A stretch of DNA of 64,000 bases, from NCBI RefSeq assembly GCF_000003815.2, contig NC_049984.1, forward strand, positions 13,062,003 to 13,126,002, given 5' to 3'. Of this stretch, positions 12,993 through 26,900 are shown piece after piece; position 1 is the first letter of the stretch, and each line of letters begins with the position of its first letter. The notes beneath the pieces were generated by a model. The model was not told where the DNA came from, did no database searches, and worked only from the letters and a program-made list of their open reading frames with translations. The translations under genes and the position numbers were made by a program. Origin of the DNA: Branchiostoma floridae. Taxonomy: Eukaryota; Chordata; Leptocardii; Amphioxiformes; Branchiostomatidae.

Positions 12993-14067
12993 TATATATA
13001 ATACCAAAGGCCAAAGTGATTAGACTGTCAGCCATCAGTGTTCACTTGTGAAAGGCCAGGATTTTGTATCGGACATCTTCTGTCTTTTGACCCACGTACG
13101 GATGTATATAGGATGAGATTACAGCCTCCAGCTAGCCTATGCTTAGAAGCAATATTCAGCCTGTTCAAAGTATGCACTGGCTACAACCTGAGATTACTAG
13201 TACGCATCATATCTATCACTTCACTTCACTCCACTAAAAGAATATCAACTTCCTACATTTCAATTTTTACGTGGAACAGAAAACAGAGTAGCTGGGTAAT
13301 GATACACCCTGTCATCTCTGACGTCTCTATATCCTGTCTACAAGGACACAGCAAGAAAGATCTTTGGATGACATCCCATGCTCGCTCCAAATCCAATTTC
13401 GAAAGCGCGAAAAAAATGGGCAAACTAAGTTATTAGTTAAATTTTCATGATAGAGACCATAAAAATATTAGACGCTGTAAAGAAAAATGAAGTGACACGG
13501 CATGCCCGGCATAGTATCAGAGCCATAAATTTGAAGTCCTGTATTAAAGGAGATACTCGAAGTGACTCTAGTGCGGTAGCCTCGCCATTACAGCTACACT
13601 TATGACTACAACACTACTAGTATCACATCTACAAGCTCACTTAAGGCTAAAACACATGTTTTTCCATTTTCGGCCAATTTTGTTGTCACGTGGAGCAACG
13701 CGGAGTAGAACGAAATTTTGTGGGTTATTTTTCGACATCATACGAAAATCAAAGGGCACAGATCATAGAGATGTCACCCATGAAATTTACTTGCTGTGGC
13801 CTAATCATACCTTCCAAAAACGCCAGCTGGTTGTGAAGGTTATTTCTCGGTCTGTGGTCATGTTCTATTGTCTCTCGTACAGTGTGTGTAATCACTTCTA
13901 GTAATGATTTTCTTCAAAGTCAAATGTCCCTGATGGATGATCTATTTTTACAAACTGCAAAATACCACTTAGCAGAAATTGTATCTGTGTTTGTTAAGTT
14001 ATTGGAACGAATGTTAGAGTCAGCATTGTGCATTTTTGATTCGCCTAGAATAACCGCCGATTTCCAG

Positions 14068-14318
14068 GCAAGTGAGTGAGTGAGTGAGTGAGTGAGTGAG
14101 TGAGTGAGTGAGTGAGTGAGTGAGTGAGTGAGTGAGTGAGTGAGCGAGCGAGTGAGTGAGCGAGCGCGTGAGTGAGCGAGTGCGTGAGTGAGTGAGTGAG
14201 TGAGTGAGCGAGCGAGTTCGTGAGTGAGTGAGTGAGTGAGCGAGCGAGTTCGTGCACGAGTAATTTCGTGCGTGCGTTCGTGCGTGCGTTAGTTCGTTCG
14301 TGAGTGAGTGAATAGAGC
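14068..14318. repeat. (GAGT)n microsatellite with GAGC/CGTG variants
   Basis: About 250 bp of tetranucleotide repeat is pure GAGT at the left and increasingly interspersed with GAGC, GCGTGAGT and TTCGTG variants at the right. It creates long spurious frames on the minus strand (Leu-Thr-His-Ser repeats). Confidence 0.95.
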
Positions 14319-16130
14319 TGGAGGATGAATAGAGTGAAGTGTGCTCCAAGTTCGCACATTGAAATCCCATCCCCCAACAGTTTGAAGAAAAGGCGCGCCA
14401 TGGCTAATCGGATTGTAGCCGCACGTCCGTACACCGCCCACTCCGCCAGGCTGATCGATGGGCCCATGAAAGAGCTGACCTCACATCACCGCCGCCGGCG
14501 CACCTAGTAATGCGCCGGTAAGTGACGTTCACATGACCGCAGTTTAAGCGCGTGGCTCCGCATATAAATCACTGTACTACAATTTGGTACAGAAATATCA
14601 TACATTCGGTGTCACTTTACATATTCCATAAGGATATGAATCATGGTCATCTGTATGATTATATGATTAATGTCTCATTAATGATGAGACAGTGTTGTAT
14701 CTGTAATGACATGACTGCATTAGTCTGGGCTACATACTAGCAGTTCGTCTTTATGTTCCCATTATTGTGCGACGAAACGATAAACATCCTCCCCAAAAGC
14801 GACAAAACAGATCAATTATCTAAACAAAGGAATCAATAATCAATATTTTCAGGATAAGAAACAAATGGCTATGCGCGATTCTTATCTATTATGCCGTATC
14901 AAAAAGGCTTTTAGATGGTTAATTTTCCCTGTTATTACTACATGAAGACTACAAATCCCACTGGCCCCTTGGAAAAACAAGTTACTTTTTACCACTTCGA
15001 AATGACTAGATTTTGGAACCGCTAGCTGCTTGTTTACAGCCAAGGGCGTTCTTCAACAGTCCATGACCCCGGGGGAAAAAGAAATACCGCTATTAGAGGA
15101 TTGGGCCTAAAATAAGAAACCTCGATTGTTCCCATCTGTATTGAGAGGTTCTCCATGTCTATAGAGGCTTATCAGTGCCGGCTAACCGTGGGCTTCAGGG
15201 GTGAGCGCATTCTTTGAAACCCGTGACACCCGAGATGTGCGCCGTGAAAGGGAAGTATGGGGAGTCCTGGGGGCGCGGTGGGGGTTTGTTTGGGACTGAG
15301 GGTGTCCGTATCTAGGATAGGATGTCATAGATGGGGACATGGAACACCTGGGAACACCTGCCGAGCCTGCGAACACTACTAGCATGTAGAGAACGTCTGA
15401 ATCACGCTCCTAGCGGTCCGCCTGACTACCCTGCCCCTCAGAGAGGGGACCAATAAGCCCTTGGCAGCGTAAGATTGTGTAACACTGGCTAGATGTACGG
15501 ATACTTCCGCACAGAATCAAGAACAAACTGCGCAAAATCGATCTACCGCGATATTGGTGACCCTGGCTTGATGCTGGAAAAACCTCCCCAAATAAACTCC
15601 AGCACTCCTGGAAGGTCTGCAAATGAAGCTAGCGGGCACATCCGTACTCATACTCAGTCATCAATCAATGCATTGTGCTACTGAGTTGGTTAATAAATTC
15701 CATGACGTCAGTCACAATCCTCCTTCAGTAACCCAAACAACATGTTCTGTTAAAATCGCATTTTCCATTTCGGCGGATGTGGACAAAACTTCCATAGAGC
15801 AAGACTGAGAACGACTGGCGTTCAAAAGAACGTGGGGACAATGGTATTCCGGAGACGGCAAGATCGATTTTAGGCGAGGCCTGGCACAAATAGGATCGGG
15901 TGACCTTTAACTATTTACCGAAGTCATTAGTCTGATCGATGGGTATACGTCTATAGTGTGATGTTGGACAGGATGTGACCTGCGAAATATGCAGAAATGT
16001 ACATGACAAATGTACTCTGTGTGAAGTCCAAAACAAGGACACGATTTGCCACTTTCATAGAAGCATATCATCCTTTCTTCCTCCATGGTTCCTATCTCAT
16101 CATCCTCATCCCATCCTCCTCGCCGCATAA

Positions 16131-16275
16131 ATGCGGACGTTAAATATTGAAAGCGGCTTTCCACGAGCTACCAGTATATCTTTATGGAACAAGTTTCCAA
16201 GTGATTGTTTCCCTGATTGGCACAGCTTAAAACTTTTCAAGACAAAGGTGAAAAGATCTGTCATCATAATCCAGC
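16131..16275 (+). mobile_element. Possible LINE reverse-transcriptase C-terminal fragment
   Basis: A short frame contains RATSISLWNKFPSDCF followed by SLKLFKTKVKRS. That resembles the 'LWN-LP ... SLxxFKxKLK' tail typical of non-LTR retrotransposon polymerases. No upstream polymerase core is present. The similarity is short and this call is weak. Confidence 0.35.
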
Positions 16276-18121
16276 TAGAATATAAACCCAAAACATTGGA
16301 CTGGTTCAAGACAAGCCTTGTTTTGTGGTGAACTGAAGTAAACAAAAAAAAAAAACTATGAAACAGAAACATGAAACAAAGTCTCAAACTTTAGAGAAAG
16401 TGATATGTTTGTCATGCAATTAAAAGTGATAGGAAAAATTGAGAAACTGGGAATAACAGTGATATATAATATCGGTATTTTTAAAAAACTTTGTATTGAT
16501 CTTTTTTAACTGTATTGATCCTACTAAATCACTTTGTTGCAAAATGTCAAAGTCCATTGCTATGTCAAACTCCCACGACCTTTACTTATATGTACATTAT
16601 TTGTTGTACATATACTGCCAACTATAAGGTGTACACACTGTGCTGCACAAAAAAAAAGATGTTATAAGTAATGAAGTGGATGTTGTAAATAGTCCACCAC
16701 TGTTTTAAATAATACGCAGCTAATCTTATGGATGACATCAGCATCCTCATTGATTTTCGCCTCCAGAGATGGTCAACACCGCAAGAAAATACCGTAAATA
16801 AGAAAGTATGTTGTTGTGTGCTAGCCCTGATTGGACCTGAACTGGTGGCATTAGTGAGGTAATAATGAGTGTAGTTGCCAAGTTGAATAAAGGAATAAAA
16901 AACTTGTTGGCTGTGATAACATGTTTTGTCACTTAAATTCCTGTTGTACCATTTATGGTCTCTTTTAAAAAAAGAACTAGGCATCTTTGTTTTTCACCGT
17001 TTTTCTTTTCATCCCCTTGCAAAGGAGTCCGTAGATGTCATCCAAAAAACTTACTTGTTGTGGCCTAAAGCAAACATTCACACACCCATCCTTTCACAGC
17101 CACTAAGTGCCATGGATAGCTGACATCAGTGTATATCCTTCTTATAATTGTAAGAGGACAGTTTTAGAAACCTTTCATACCCACTGACGTCACAGGAAGC
17201 TTTGATAGACAGGGTATTAAAGCCAGATGCTCAGGGACAGAGAGTGTTTCCAAAAATTGCCTGAAAAACATCTGTGTTGACGTCAAGAAGTACGAGCCTG
17301 TGGCATACTGTATATATAATAATACCTGTATACCCGTATCAATAATAGAAGCACTGAAGCGTTACAATGTCAAGTCTGCTTTCCATGTGTAGTCTATGGT
17401 TCTGACAAGTGACATATTGTAAGGCCACAGCTAGTAAATGTTATGGATATAATACTCTGTAGAATGCCAATCTAATAAGAGAGAAAGAAAAAAAAGCAAT
17501 ATTGGTAAAAAAACAAGATATGGTAAAAAAACAAGATCTCTTAATGTTCAAAATAGATGGATATTGTAACAAGAATTGCAGCAACAACAAAAATATCACA
17601 GCCTTCCAGTGTTTTATTCTTGTGACACTAGTGTGATAGCCTAGTTTATTCATATTTCAATTAAATAGACAAGGACGTACAGTTGCAGGCTTGTTGGGTC
17701 TGTTTATATTTCACTTTCTCTACAACAACAGAAATGAATGATGAGAACATGTTGAAAACCCATTCTATAATGTTTTCATCATCCAGATATAAGAATCAAA
17801 AATGCTTTCCCTTGACAGCCGTTCACAGCAGAAAAAAGGCTGGGGTTGGCAGGTTTTTGTTAGGGTCGGTCTGGTAACTGGAAACAACATTTTTTCCTAG
17901 ACCTTACTGTTAACTATAGTAGAAACTTTTTTTTAAAGATCTATATAGCAGCATAGACATCTCAATAATATAATAACATCTACCAACATTCCAGAGGACT
18001 TACCTATAAAAAAAAGACCAATCTTTTATTTGTTACCTTAATAATCATTGCACATTCTTCTAATTGTTTCCTTCCTGGTATCTTCTCACATTAACATATC
18101 TTTTATTTGTTTCCTAATGAG

Positions 18122-21100
18122 TTACTGTAAAAATCCAAACTCAGATAACAACGTTTGTGTCTGTGTGTTGACTTGCTCGCTGTCCATGGTGGTCTGAGTC
18201 TGAGCGTTTCCGGACCCCCCACCCACAAAACTGGAGCCTGCCTGAGTCTCCATGTCCATGAGCTCCAGCTCAGGGAACAGGAAGCCATTGTTAGCTGTTT
18301 TCTGTGTCTGCATGTTAGACAGGAAGTTGTCAGCAGTGTTCTGTATGGTCTGTGTGTGTGTGGAGGACAACTGTGGTGGGGGCAGATCTGCTGGCTGGGA
18401 CATCAACAAGTCATGTAGGTTAAACTCTGGGTCTGTCTGTGTGTACGAATGTAACGGCTCCATGTCCTGGTAGGCAAACGACAGGTTTGTCTGAGTCTGA
18501 CTGTCATTCAAGAGGAGAAAGTCTTCAAAGTCAAAGTCAAGGTCAGTCGTCTGAGTCTCCATGCTGGAGAACTCAACAGAGGACATGTCTGCTCCATTGC
18601 TGCTGTCGATGCCGATACTACTGGACTCGAGTGTTTGCGTGGAGGTATGCTCAAAGATCATGGCTTCAATGTCAGAAAAGAGGGGCAAGGTTTGAGTCTG
18701 GGCACTGGACAGGGATCCCGCCTCCTGGAACATTGCATCAGTCTGTGTACCTCCGTTCAGGAAGCTGTCGGAGGAGTTAGGTATGCTTTGAATGAAGGAA
18801 GGCAGCAGGACGTTTCCATCCCCCATGTTGGACATTTGTGAGACCACAGGGTTGGTGAGACTCGGGACGGTCAGCCACGCCTGCGAAATCGGCTGTTGTT
18901 GCTGTTGCATGGGGAACTGTTCCCTGTGGAACCCACCAACCTGTCCCGGGAACCCAAAACTATCTCTTGTGTTGGACAGAATTGCAGAGTGTGGGTTCTG
19001 TAGGTACGGGGTCTGCGTGTGACAGTTCTGTGGGCGCGACGTCTGCGTCTGCACATTGGTGGTGTAGTTCAGGGGTGTTCCCACCTGCATCCACGCATTT
19101 GAAACACCCCTCAATATTGGAGGGCTTAGCTGCGCCTGGACGGCTGTGGACGACCGTTGTGCAAACAAGTCTGTTTGTGACGTCTGCACCGCAGGCAGTA
19201 TGTGCAAGGGGTGGCTGTCTGTTTGAATAGTTTGGGTGACAAGCTTTTCAAGTCTTCTGGAGGCGCTGTGTGTGTCCAGAGGAATAGAGTCTGTCTGGAC
19301 ATTTTGAGTGACGAGGTTCTCCAACCGTCTGCTGGCTATCTGTGTACTGAGGGGAATGCAGTCAGTTTGTACATTCTGAGTAACAAGTTTCTCGGATGTT
19401 CTTTTTCTGCCTGCCGTTTGAGTGCCCTCATCTCGAGTGTCCACCACCTTGTTTTCCTTCTGTCTGGCGATCCTCTGTCTTCTCTTGATGTAGCTCGGTG
19501 CAGCCGTTTGTATCCCTACTTCACACACAGATGTAGTAGTGGCCTGCACTGCTGTCTCACATCTCACAGATGTTGATGAATTTTGTGATGACTTATTAGT
19601 GCCAGACACAGCATAAGGGGCTAGGGAAGGTACCCTGGGCTTTGGTAGTATTTGGACATACCTTCTTATCTTAGTAGCTGCAACGACTTTGTCTTTCTGT
19701 TCTATTTTGGAAGAGATATTTCTGTGCTGTAACAATGAAACCTTTGTACATGGCGACTGACTCCTGTTTTCAGAAGAAAATGGGGTGTGGCAAACTGGTT
19801 GCCGTTGATGATGACTTTCTGATTGATTGCATGATGGTGTATTATGCTGTCCAATGAAAGCAGGCTCTGACCGAGTCACACCGCCTGATTGGTCTGATGG
19901 ATGGACCAATGGCTGTGCCTGTAGCGAAGCTGCAGTAGGAGGATGTGTACCTTGCGCCTGATTGGGCAGGATTACAATGACCTTGACAGGTTGTGACTGA
20001 GGGATAGAGTGAGACTTTCTCTTGGCATTATTTCTGGAATTACAAAATTAAGAATCATTAGTTTCTTTGTATCCTCTTTAAAAAGGACAGATTCCCTCGA
20101 TTTATCTCATCAGCTCGGTAAATGACCATTCTTGCCCAAAGAGTCAAAACAGCTCGCATTTTGGTGACCCTCTGTTAGGGCAATACTGACTGACTCAAGA
20201 TCTACTTTGCACTGAGGCTCAATGCTGCCGTGTTCTTCATTGGACCTCTTTCTGCAGTACGTTGCTGCAGTGCAAAGCAGAACCAGTCAGTATTGCCCTG
20301 AGAAAATGGTCACCAAAATATTGGCTGCATTCTCTGTATTAAGTCTTTCATTGTGAATAAAACTTTGTTACTCAAAGAACAGGACTATAAAGTACATTAC
20401 TCTACACTTACACTTTAGAGTGGTCCTTCTTCAGTAACTCGTCTGGAAGAGAGTGCCCCTTCCTGGCAGCGTGTGTCTCCAGAGCCTCCATGGTGGTGTA
20501 GGGACAGCCACAGCTGCAGTGCCAGATCTGACCACATGTCTTCTCATGTCTCTTCAGGTCTTTCTTGAAGGCAAAGCCAAACCCACACTTTGTGCAGTGC
20601 AATTTCTTCTCTGCATGCATGCGGGCATAATGCTGGGGGAAAACACTAATTGTTAGAGCTCAAATTGAATCCTGAATCATTATGAATGATGGTCACAAAA
20701 TTACACAAGCTTTAAATCTGTGTAAATGTCTATATCATTGCAACAGCTATTTCTAACACTTTGATGTCATGGTGATATTGAAACGAAAGTGTTGTCAAAC
20801 TGATATATGTTATCAAGTCTGTAAAGCGACATATTGTAAAGCTGTCTGACAACAATGGGTACTAACTGATTAGAATAATGTAGTCAATGAATATACAGAA
20901 TACATGTTTAACACAGCAGGTGTTGGACCAGGGTGGTTTGGTATACACCTTGCTTTATTCTTTTTCTCATACCCATCCAAGAATTTCAATGCAAAATGTG
21001 CTGGAAGTTATAAATTTTGTAAGAACATCAAATCCAACATCTGAATCCGTAAATCAGATTTTCAACAGTGATGCATCCAGTGCATACAAAGCACGTATGA

Positions 21101-22280
21101 ATTAGTGTGAGGAAGCCTGCGTGAAACAAGTCATCATTATAATCATTGGTCAACATGCTTACACACATTATACAGTCCCTTACAGGGTGTCATGCCATGA
21201 AACCTGTGGAACACTGTAAAATACAGACTGGTCCAAAAACACCCAAATCAAACATCATCACAGCCCAGGTATGACATAATGTAAAAGACTGTGCATTGTA
21301 CACACCTGTCTGATGAGGAACATGGAGGTGAACGGTCTCCCACTGCCTAACCTCCGCTCACAGTCAGGTAAAGGGCAGTAGAAGTGCTTTGTTATCTTCT
21401 TCTTCTTCTTCCCTTTAGGGAAGGGTGCTAAATCCTTGTCCATGGACTGTGGGTGCAATGTCAATTTTGTGTTAACTTACCATCAGGATACTGTAAATTT
21501 ATTTACTTTTGCAGTGTTTTCATTTTGAGAGGAAAAGGGAAGTTTTTGCAATGTTTGTACAATTTTTTTTTGTAATTCAAGGTTTAAAAATCTGCAGCAC
21601 AGTACAAAGTAGTCATACATTGGACACTGTCACACTGTCACTCACACACATGAGAAGTGTCATGAATTTGTGGCAGAGAGGTTTTAATTTACAATATAAA
21701 GATCTTACAGTATAGATGTTTTATGCTTTTTCCATACACAATATAAAGCTGTTACTGACAAGCTTTTGCTAAGTCCTCCAACCTTCTCAAGTTGAAATAA
21801 CCCAAAGCCTATCATAGTATGTCACGTGACCTAAATTGAAGTGTGACATCAGCAATGGGTCAAAGGTGCCTGACAGTCAGGCCTCCATCCACATTAGGCC
21901 TTATCCAATGTGGGGGCCGAAACTGACTGACCTGGTGCTGACGTCCCACAGGTCATGTGACATAGGCTTTAGGTTCTGTCAACTTCAGAAGGATCCGAGG
22001 ACTGCTCAAGAGCCTGTTGGTGAGTGCTTTACCTTGTATATGGAAATACTTTCATCAAGAAAAAACAAAATAGGGTATAAAAATCCCTATAACATTAGTG
22101 TCATACCAAGCTTTGAATAACATTGATTACCCTTGATAAGCCATGTCTCTTGGCCATGTGCATGCTGAGAGCTGATTGGTTGGCCACAGTCTGGCCACAC
22201 CCCTCCACATCACACTGCACCTCTCCCCGGGCCGGCTCCTCCAGCTGGCTGATGGGAGGACAGATCTCCTCCACCTCCAT
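18122..22280 (-). CDS. ATMIN: ATM interactor / ASCIZ zinc-finger transcription factor
   Basis: Four coding exons on the minus strand, 22280-22131, 21446-21306, 20632-20412 and 20033-18122, join in phase to an 807-aa protein (the human protein is about 820). Four zinc-finger units lie in the first 160 residues: C23/C28/H41/H46, C74/C79/H98/H103 (spanning an intron), C110/C113/H126/C130, and a C136-x-C-x-C to H151/H157 unit. The stretch RMHAEKKLHCTKCGF is diagnostic of ATMIN. A Lys-rich patch (residues 62-67) sits before finger 2. The last exon, which encodes about 640 residues, carries at least twelve TQT motifs plus many xQTD variants, the known docking sites for dynein light chain LC8. In vertebrates ATMIN activates the LC8 gene DYNLL1, is inhibited by bound LC8, and works with ATM. 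The protein should be nuclear. Two AATAAA signals lie 15-100 bp past the stop. A GTG precedes the ATG, but I chose the ATG at 22280. Confidence 0.93.
20158..20319. mobile_element. 162-bp inverted-repeat MITE in ATMIN intron 3
   Basis: The terminal inverted repeats are about 40 bp, starting attttggtgacc and continuing through agggcaatactgactg on both ends, with a few mismatches. The element lies wholly between the last two ATMIN exons. No target duplication is obvious. Confidence 0.75.
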
Positions 22281-23929
22281 CACTCACGCCTCCTCAGGAC
22301 ATCTAACTGTGAAGAAATTAATAGAGAGAACTGTACAGTGTACTTCATATCACACTACTAGTATATATGTATCAGCTCAACTGTGGGTTTCGACCATCAG
22401 GTGATCCAACTTGTCAGAGGGCTGAGATCAAGGGTAAAGGACACACTGTACTGTATTCTTCTTATGTCATACCCACTCAAGAAAACACCCATTTCAATGC
22501 AAAATGCACCAGAAGTTGGGAAAATTCTGGGTTCTCAAACAAAAAATTGTAAGAACAGCAATTCTAACATGCAAATATGGCATTCTATTAAGACATCAGT
22601 ACATGCAAAGCACATTTGACTCCTTCAATGGAAGGCCATGTACAAGGCCCTAAGATACCCTTAAAGGGGCATTCCACTCCAGAAGAGGGAGGTGTTTTCC
22701 AATAGATAATGTGTCATTGAATACATAATCAGCCGAATTTTATGGAATTCACCTTGGGATGACTTGCGCGATGTGTGTTTTGTAAAACAATATGACACTC
22801 ACTAAACCCATGCAGACCCTAACGCTACCCATACATTCCCTATACGCATAGACACTTTGTTTAACGTGCATATTTTTGGAATAAACGAGGATCGCAAAGC
22901 ACACTGAGAAGGCAAATTGATCATAAGATAGCAAAGAACACATAACAAGACGAGATTTCTTAGCGATCCTGAACCCAAATCAAACATTATCATGGCTCTT
23001 CTCATTTGTGTTAAGGTGACCACCATGATCTGTATAATGTTCTGCATGCTGCATTGCATGGTGATTTATGAATGACATTTCACCATCTAGTAGATCTTCC
23101 TTTAACTACATATATATAGTATAAGTGCGCAGTGACGAGACTTGTACATCACTACAGATCTAGAAGGATCATAATTTGGACTAAAGGACATTAAGGAGAA
23201 AACAGGACACTAGAACACAGAAATAGATTGTTTTTTAGGTTTTGTAAAACTAAATGAATCACTATGTACATTATACTAAGCTACAAATGACAGACGGTGC
23301 CAAAGCAGTTTTCTTATCATTTTATCATCGTCACAGAATTCGAGTTGCAAACACAGATAGCAGGACCAATCTTTCTCTGAGTTTTAGAATCATAAAAGAC
23401 TGACAAGCAACCCGAAGCAGTAACTGAGTAAGCCACCCCCCTCCCCACACAAATAACCAAGTACAATTAACGAACATAACACCACTATAACCGAACGAAA
23501 TGGCTATCAGGGGTCACAATGTGGTTACAGGTCACACAAAAACTCGACATACCTTCAGTACGTACCCGAGAAAATAGTCAAAACGTGTTTTCTTCTACTA
23601 GCAGGACTTTCTTCGGTATTTTGTCCGCCATTACTGTTTGGACTATACTATTGTTGCACGGGTTATGTAAAAGTATTCTTATTTATGTGATGTTAAAGCA
23701 CTTACAAATAACAAATTTTACAGACAATAGTTTTATAGAATATTATAAAATACGAAAAGATTATTTTTATGGGACTTGGTGTTGCAAAAGTAGACGAAGT
23801 CTAAGTTAAAGATAACATAATACCTCCATTTATGTAATAGAATGGACCGAAGGTTAGAGGTCACTTTTTCAAAGTTGTGTGGTAGTTTGCGGCTTTCCCT
23901 GGCCTGAGTAAATTTGTAACGGAATCAAG
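22281..23929. promoter_or_regulatory. 1.65-kb divergent interval between ATMIN and RPP40
   Basis: ATMIN reads left from 22280 and RPP40 right from 23930, so this interval must hold both start regions. No TATA box is obvious next to either start. An amphioxus-style dispersed repeat (aaggggcattccactccaga, from 22665) lies inside. No coding exon was recognised. Confidence 0.4.
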
Positions 23930-26900
23930 ATGTCCCTGACACTAAAGATAGACGTACGCCCGCCCCGCAGCAAGCTGGTGATTGAGAAGTCAAGCTTTGA
24001 TGACGATAAATCCAGACATCGCAAGAATGTGGAGGAGCATCACTTCAATCATATGGTGAGGGCCCTGAAGACTTTTGGGGGGAGACTGGACCCACTGCCC
24101 CCACTGTGCCGCCGCCACTGGTTTTTGAGCATGACGCCATCCAACATATTTCATTTGTCGGTGCGGAAGGTGCAATGTGTCGCAATGAGTACCTAGTTTT
24201 TCGGCTAGGGCCGTCCCTCGGATAGGACGTTAAATGAGGGTCTGCATGTGGGGTCCCGACAACAATTTACGTAGCCTGGATACCATACCCCAACCTCAAA
24301 TATCTTTCGATAGATACTTGAGATCGGGCTGGGGTTTGGTAACTAGGCTACGATTTACGCTGAATTCAGAAGAGCCCCCTACGTATTACGCTAAATCAAG
24401 GAATGCAATTACGCTAAATTTGTTCGCCTAGCTACGAATTACGTAGATAAGATCGTTACCCCACGAATTATGGGAAATAAAATAGGCTGCCAACGCCTTA
24501 CGTAAAAGAGCATGCAGACCCTCTTAAATGGAGGTCCCGTGTCTGGGGAGAGCCATTCCCCAGGCACGTTAAAGAACCCGCCACACGTGCAATGGTGCGG
24601 TGTGAGTGGTTCAAAACCTACAGTACCTTGGCAGCACCTGGGGCAATTACTGTCGTATTGAGGTCACCTGAGTGGCGCCGAATGGCAGCTCCCTCTAGAC
24701 CCTTGTGATTTAGCCCCGCCTATTGTAAGCTCCTTGCAATTCAGACCCCGGCTGCAAAGAGTGAGTAGTCGGCCCACCCAATAACAATAACAATAAAATT
24801 TTGAAATCCTGACCCTCTGAAACGTCATGTCCTGAATTTTTCTAGGCAAAATTATAATGATGGCAAATTTTCTATCTGCGAAAAAAAGTATTTTCAGCAT
24901 TTCGAGCGCCGGAGGGGCGAGAAGTTGCAAGGGAGGCCCAGGAACATTTTTAAATCTTTCCTCTCTAAAACCTAAAACGCTATTTCCTGCATTTTGTTGG
25001 GAAAGACTAAGCTAAGTTTAAAACTTTAATGACATTTCTATTTAATAAATAGCAAAAAAAAAAAGGTTTTCGAGGGCAACGCCCCCAATATATATAATAT
25101 GTCCATGACCGAAAGTGAAAGGGCGGTCTGGCAAAATATTGAAATCTTGTCCGTCTGAAACGCCATTTCCTGAATTTTGAAGAGCAACATTTGCTAGTAG
25201 ACTATGCCATGACTTACGAAAATTGTCAGGCTAGACTACGATTTACGTAACATTTTTTAGGCTTGATTACGTTTTATGTGGAAATTTAGGCTCGATTACG
25301 CTAAAGTACGTGAAATGCACTGGCTACGTTTTACAGTAATTTTTTTCACCCTCACTACAAATTATGTAATATAAAATAGCTTCCCTACGAATTACGGGAA
25401 ATTAAAGGCCTGCCTACGCCAAATACGGAAAAGAGCATGCAGACCCTCTGTAGACACCTGGTCTCCCTGATGAGGTCAATTACCTTAATTTTGGACACCC
25501 TGGTAGTCCCAGTGTCTGCATATGTATAATAACATTCCACATAATATGGAATCAGATGTTTTGTCACAGTGACATTGCAACATTTCATCAGTACAGAACT
25601 AACAGAAAATAGTTTTTACAGAAATTGTAGTGTTTTGTCTTTTATGGCATGCATGTTTTCCATACAAAGGTGGAGCTGTTCATTCCTGGCTGTGCAGAGC
25701 TGCCACCTAGCGTCCAGGCAGAGTTTGACAGGTGTGATGATTACTACCTCATCAAGAACGTCCCACTTACAGAGTTGATCAACAAAGATTTCATCGAAAA
25801 CTTTGTCAAGAAAGGTTTGTACCCAGAGCTAGACATTTTATTTTGACATTTAAGTGTAGTGTATCATGTATGGGAAAATTTTAAGTAGGTGACAAAATCT
25901 GTAGTACTAGTAGTAGTACATATGTTGTACTATTTTTATGTCAGGAAGTTATGTTTTTATTGGAATTCTGTATTTTAGTGGTAATGAAGCACCAACTAGT
26001 TATCCATGAAGGTACTGCATTCTGAAACTGTCTGGTTTATGTCTAGGAGGGAAATGAGTGGGCGACCAGAGGGTGTTAGAATTATAGTGCAAGTCAATGC
26101 AAACACGTGTGAAACAGGTTTTGCTTTCAGGAACCTGTACTTAGATCGGGAGTAAGAAAATCATAGTATTGTACAAAATAATTAACCAGTCTTGAATACT
26201 TGTCTGCTCTGTAAAACCACCCACTTTGTATTATCATGTGTCCACAGGTTCCTTGTACATGCTGTCCCACAACACACATATTGATAAGCACAATGCTTAT
26301 GCAGTACTACCCACAGGTAACGTCCCCATGTTTGTTCCTTTACACACAGTTCTGCTGCTGAACATTTTATGTCGGTTCACAGATCAAACTGTACATGTGC
26401 AGTGTGGTATATTTTGCATGATATGTCAAAGTTGAAGAAGGCCCCCAAAACATAGACTAAACATGTCTGGACACGGATAAAGCATCAGTCTAAGAACGGT
26501 CTACAAGTTCGGGCACCTTTGACTTTGCATATGTGCAGTTCAAAACTGTGAACTGGCTTATTATTTTCTATTTCCTATCCCAGTGGTAGTTTCTACCAGA
26601 CTGACTATTATAGAGAGAATAATTTGCCAGGGTAGTTTTGCTACCAAAGCAGTAGACCTTAGCATGGGCTGACTCCCTTGGCCAATTTTTTGGGCAAATT
26701 CTACAATCCACGTACCCTCGTAGAAAATCCGGGTGGAGGCTATCCCAGCAGTACTTCAACAGTCTAATAAAACTACCCGTGTGATGTATTATTCTTATAG
26801 GTCAGTTGATCCTGTCAGTACACAAGGACACGTATGAGGAGCTGGGCCTTGTGGGACAGCCATCACAGTTTAATAGGAAGGTCAAGAGAAAGTTTGGTAA

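Larger units (their letters stand above)
8555..18121. other. Intergenic stretch without a recognised gene
   Basis: I see no coding exon with a believable homology or splice pattern. Contents that can be supported are a short foldback element near 12.9 kb, the GAGT microsatellite at 14.07-14.32 kb, a possible LINE fragment near 16.1 kb, copies of the GATGACATCC-type dispersed repeat (about 13.77 and 17.03 kb), and AT-rich DNA that includes the 3' flank of ATMIN. Confidence 0.55.

Noticed and set aside
14020-14467. Two long minus-strand frames of Leu-Thr-His-Ser repeats
   Set aside because: They are translations of the GAGT microsatellite and have no other coding signal.
18155-19576. Several plus-strand frames opposite ATMIN
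   Set aside because: They are shadows of the large ATMIN last exon. None has a homology or splice context of its own.
24056-24196. Extension of RPP40 exon 1 into the following codons
   Set aside because: A GTGAGG donor at 24056 and the exact phase fit of the next exon show that this is intron. The extra residues have no counterpart in the family.
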